From NCBI GenBank assembly GCA_021820965.1, contig JAKACZ010000010.1:1-64000 (forward strand): a DNA stretch of 64,000 bases, written 5' to 3'. Made by a program: the position numbers and the translations under genes. The first letter of the stretch is position 1. Every line of letters begins with the position of its first letter. Below, piece after piece: positions 61,700 through 64,000 of the stretch. The notes beneath the pieces were generated by a model, which ran no database searches, was not told where the DNA came from, and saw only the letters and a program-made list of their open reading frames with translations. This DNA is from Bacillota bacterium (GTDB taxonomy: Bacteria; Bacillota; Sulfobacillia; Sulfobacillales; Sulfobacillaceae).

Positions 61700-62043
61700 G
61701 GCGTCTTCCCCCCACCGTCTCATTTCATCCTACGGCATTTAGGGGCATTGGTGAATAGCCGCGGAATGCCGACCAGCCCCCAATCTTGCCATGGCTAACC
61801 AGTAGATCCGGACCGGCGGAACGGGAGCCGGCCTGCATTAAACTTCCGCGTCTACAGTGACCTCGACCAGGAACGTCTCCCGGTTATATAGAATAACCCG
61901 CATGCCGCCTTTCGTTCGTGGGCATGGGTGCTGCAATAACGTCGGCGCCGGCCGGCACCGTTTGGTAGATGGCGACCGGCTTTGGCCGCCAGCCGTTTGG
62001 GACCCAAAACACAGGGCCCCAGGCGAAGTTTCGGGCGAGCGCC
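61700..62043. other. Gap after the pirin gene
   Basis: No certain gene. A minus-strand frame (61884-62129, ARNFAWGPVFWVPNGWRPK) is open but overlaps the pirin end and has no motif. Confidence 0.35.
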
Positions 62044-63039
62044 TTAAGAGTTATCTGGCGCATCAGAATTGGTGGTCGCGAGATGGGTGGCGGGGATAGT
62101 TCCCATGCGGCCCGACTGATAGTCCTCAAAGGCCTGCACGATGTCAGCGTGCGTATTCATCACGAATGGTCCATAAGAGGCGATCGGCTCACGAATCGGC
62201 TCTCCGCCCATCAGCAAAACTTCCAGGCGTTTGCTCGGCCCCTCTGGATAGGGGCTGGCCGTGATTGTCAGAGCTCCGCCCGGGCCGAACATTACGCCTT
62301 GCCCCTCATGCACCAACACACCGGCCGGGCCCGCGCTGCCGCTTCCCGTCAACACATACGCGAGAGCATTGAAGTTTTCGGGCCAGGGCACCCTCAGTCT
62401 TGCCGAGGGCTCCAGACTGGCGTGTATCACCGTAATCGGCCTCCAGGTCACGCCAGGCCCATGATAGCCGGCTAAATCTCCCGCGATAATGCGCATAAGC
62501 GAGTCGCCCCGCTCCGACGCTACTAAGGTGACATGCGACGCTTCCAGGCTTTGGTACCGGGGAAGTGTCCACTTAAGCTTTTGTGGGAGGTTAACCCATA
62601 ATTGAATTCCGTGAAACAGGCCTCCCCTGCGCACCAATTCCTCTGGCGGCATTTCATCATGCAAAATGCCCGAGCCGGCCGTCATCCATTGCGTGTCGCC
62701 GTTGCTGATATAACCGCCTCCGCCATGGGAGTCGTGGTGTTCGAAGGCCCCGTCCATGATGTAGGTCACGGTTTCGAACCCGCGATGGGGATGCCAAGGG
62801 GCACCTTTGGCTTCACCCGGAGCGTATTCCACCGCACCCATATGGTCGAGCAATAGAAACGGATCGGCCTGACGGAAGCCGATATCGCGACTGGGCCACG
62901 GTCGGCGTACGGGAAACCCGGCGCCCTCCAAGAGGGATGGGGCGGTTGAGATGCGTTCAACCGGTCGATCCGAGACCGATTCCGGCGGCTCGGGCACGCG
63001 TGCCAAATGAGTCCAGTTGTCAGGTGTCACTGCAGGCAT
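62044..63039 (-). CDS. Pirin-family protein
   Basis: A bicupin of the pirin family. The iron ligands are seen in PWHPHRGFETVTYIMDGAFE (two histidines) and TAGSGILHDEMPPE (His and Glu), with GGYISNGDTQWM between. Bacterial pirins act as quercetinases or regulators of metabolism; the function here is unknown. ATG 63039 follows GAGGGGGCTTGTCA; a TTG six bases earlier is possible. It has 331 residues. It stands alone, divergent from the YcaQ-like gene. Confidence 0.93.
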   Translation of the reverse strand: MPAVTPDNWTHLARVPEPPESVSDRPVERISTAPSLLEGAGFPVRRPWPSRDIGFRQADPFLLLDHMGAVEYAPGEAKGAPWHPHRGFETVTYIMDGAFEHHDSHGGGGYISNGDTQWMTAGSGILHDEMPPEELVRRGGLFHGIQLWVNLPQKLKWTLPRYQSLEASHVTLVASERGDSLMRIIAGDLAGYHGPGVTWRPITVIHASLEPSARLRVPWPENFNALAYVLTGSGSAGPAGVLVHEGQGVMFGPGGALTITASPYPEGPSKRLEVLLMGGEPIREPIASYGPFVMNTHADIVQAFEDYQSGRMGTIPATHLATTNSDAPDNS

Positions 63040-63390
63040 TGACAAGCCCCCTCATGTACTTACTAAAAGGAAGTATGATGGTTTGCCAGCGAATTGTCAA
63101 TACGAAGTCGATATCTCCGGTGCTACCCCGCTCTGAGCGAACGCGCTTTTGTGGCGCTTATCGATGAAGCTTTCCCTAGATAGCAGGCCCTCATTTTCGG
63201 CCGGCCGGGGAGTGAGTATCTCTTATCGAGCGGCGCCACTGGGCCCTTCAGGCTTCCGCGATCCGTATCGTTCGAACATCAACGGCCAACAGGAAATAGG
63301 TCGTGCTGGAAGTCCAAGCCACACGCTTTGTTTTCCACTGCCTGTCGGCTAAAATGAACCCATACGTTTCCTCCGAAGGGAGTCCATGGC
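63040..63390. other. Divergent promoter region
   Basis: No gene in about 350 bases between the pirin and YcaQ-like starts. AT content rises near 63060-63110, a likely promoter zone, but no clear -35/-10 pair was fixed. Confidence 0.35.
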
Positions 63391-64000
63391 TTGCGCCAGA
63401 TAACTATTAGCCGTCAGGCTGCCCGGCGATTTTTGCTGGAATGTTTGCAGCTCGGGTTTGGTCCCCATCGACCCCGACCATTGAGACCATTGAGCCTTCC
63501 TGTGCGCATTGACCAGCTGGAAGCGGTACAAATTGACCCGGTAGCTCGGGTAGGCCGCAATCAAGACTTGGCGCTTTTGGCCCGGGATAATCGATATCGT
63601 CCGGCGGCACTTGATCACTTATTAGCCCGAGGTTTAGTGTTTGAATATCGTGCCAACGAAGCGTCCGTACTTCCCATCGAAGATTATCCGGTTTTGGCTG
63701 GCGTGCGCCGGCGGTACCGCCAACGGCTACAGCCTATCTTAGACCGCTATGCCACGGTTGTTCATGACGTCCGCCGCCGTCTGGAGAACGACGGTCCTTT
63801 GCCGTCGCGTGCCTTCATGAGTGACAAAAAGGTGCTGGGCTATTGGGATACGGGGGAGGCAACGACCAAGGAAACCTCGCACGTTCTCAATTTGCTGTAC
63901 GACGCGGGCGAACTTATGGTGGTGCGGCGCGAAGGCACCACCCGCTTTTTCGATTTACCCGAACGGGTGGTACCGGAGCCCATTTTATCCGATGCAGCCC
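63391..64000 (+). CDS. YcaQ/AlkZ-like winged-helix DNA glycosylase, 5' part
   Basis: The frame runs off the window end, so only the first 203 residues are seen. The start TTG 63391 has GAAGGGAG eight bases upstream. The sequence VRIDQLEAVQIDPVARVGRN then LALLARDNRYRPAALDHLL, FEYRANEASVLPIEDYPVL matches the HTH_42 (YcaQ/AlkZ) family, whose QxDP motif is the catalytic site for unhooking DNA crosslinks. It may instead be a non-catalytic relative. Its partner genes are outside the window. Confidence 0.8.
   Translation, partial: MRQITISRQAARRFLLECLQLGFGPHRPRPLRPLSLPVRIDQLEAVQIDPVARVGRNQDLALLARDNRYRPAALDHLLARGLVFEYRANEASVLPIEDYPVLAGVRRRYRQRLQPILDRYATVVHDVRRRLENDGPLPSRAFMSDKKVLGYWDTGEATTKETSHVLNLLYDAGELMVVRREGTTRFFDLPERVVPEPILSDAA

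Overview
The window looks like chromosome from a moderately GC-rich, Gram-positive acidophile or thermophile of the Sulfobacillus type. The grounds are strong GGAGG-type ribosome sites, frequent GTG and TTG starts, lipoproteins, a KimA-type potassium transporter, an IsrB/IscB/TnpB-rich mobilome and a Firmicute-style pyruvate kinase with an extra C-terminal domain. The genus is an inference from gene content and style; no rRNA or other marker gene is present.

Layout. 0.4-4.5 kb: a Fic protein, then two RNA-guided-nuclease (OMEGA) remnants that share a 156-bp RNA-like leader and flank a quinone oxidoreductase gene. 4.6-18.9 kb: leftward glycan genes (five glycosyltransferase or glycosyltransferase-like genes, a nucleotide-sugar dehydrogenase, a sugar-nucleotide epimerase, a DUF4915-like protein, a methyltransferase), split by a large serine recombinase. 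19.6-25.1 kb: a rightward gas-vesicle cluster in the order A, N, F, G, O, F/L, K, J, L/F, A-like. 25.1-29.9 kb: a decayed zone with an intact but divergent TnpB, an IS607 recombinase remnant and broken hydrolase and MFS genes. 30.0-33.7 kb: a molybdate/tungstate-type ABC transporter with a fused HTH/binding-domain regulator, all four genes overlapping.

34.4-42.4 kb is core metabolism: pyruvate kinase, aspartokinase, convergent thrC-thrB, an aldo/keto reductase and a FolC-like ligase. An IS1380-type transposase follows at 42.75-44.15 kb. 45.0-49.8 kb is an acyl-CoA operon (ACAD, SDR, acyl-CoA synthetase, APH-fold kinase) that reads like a split version of mammalian ACAD10/11. 51.1-55.2 kb is an AT-richer island with an APC permease, a class III aminotransferase and an RpiR regulator, with a strong palindrome in the divergent promoter. 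55.3-57.1 kb is a graveyard of mobile elements (DUF4338, HTH transposase, group II intron RT). 57.4-64 kb holds a beta-hydroxyacid dehydrogenase, a cupredoxin-like lipoprotein, KimA, a small PH-like protein, a pirin and the start of a YcaQ/AlkZ-like gene cut by the window end.

The parts most worth a second look are the paired OMEGA leaders with different protein ends, the divergent TnpB with its structured 3' flank, the gas-vesicle cluster with a possible non-canonical gvpF start, and the ACAD/APH operon. All function calls rest on motifs and gene context read by eye; no database search was run.
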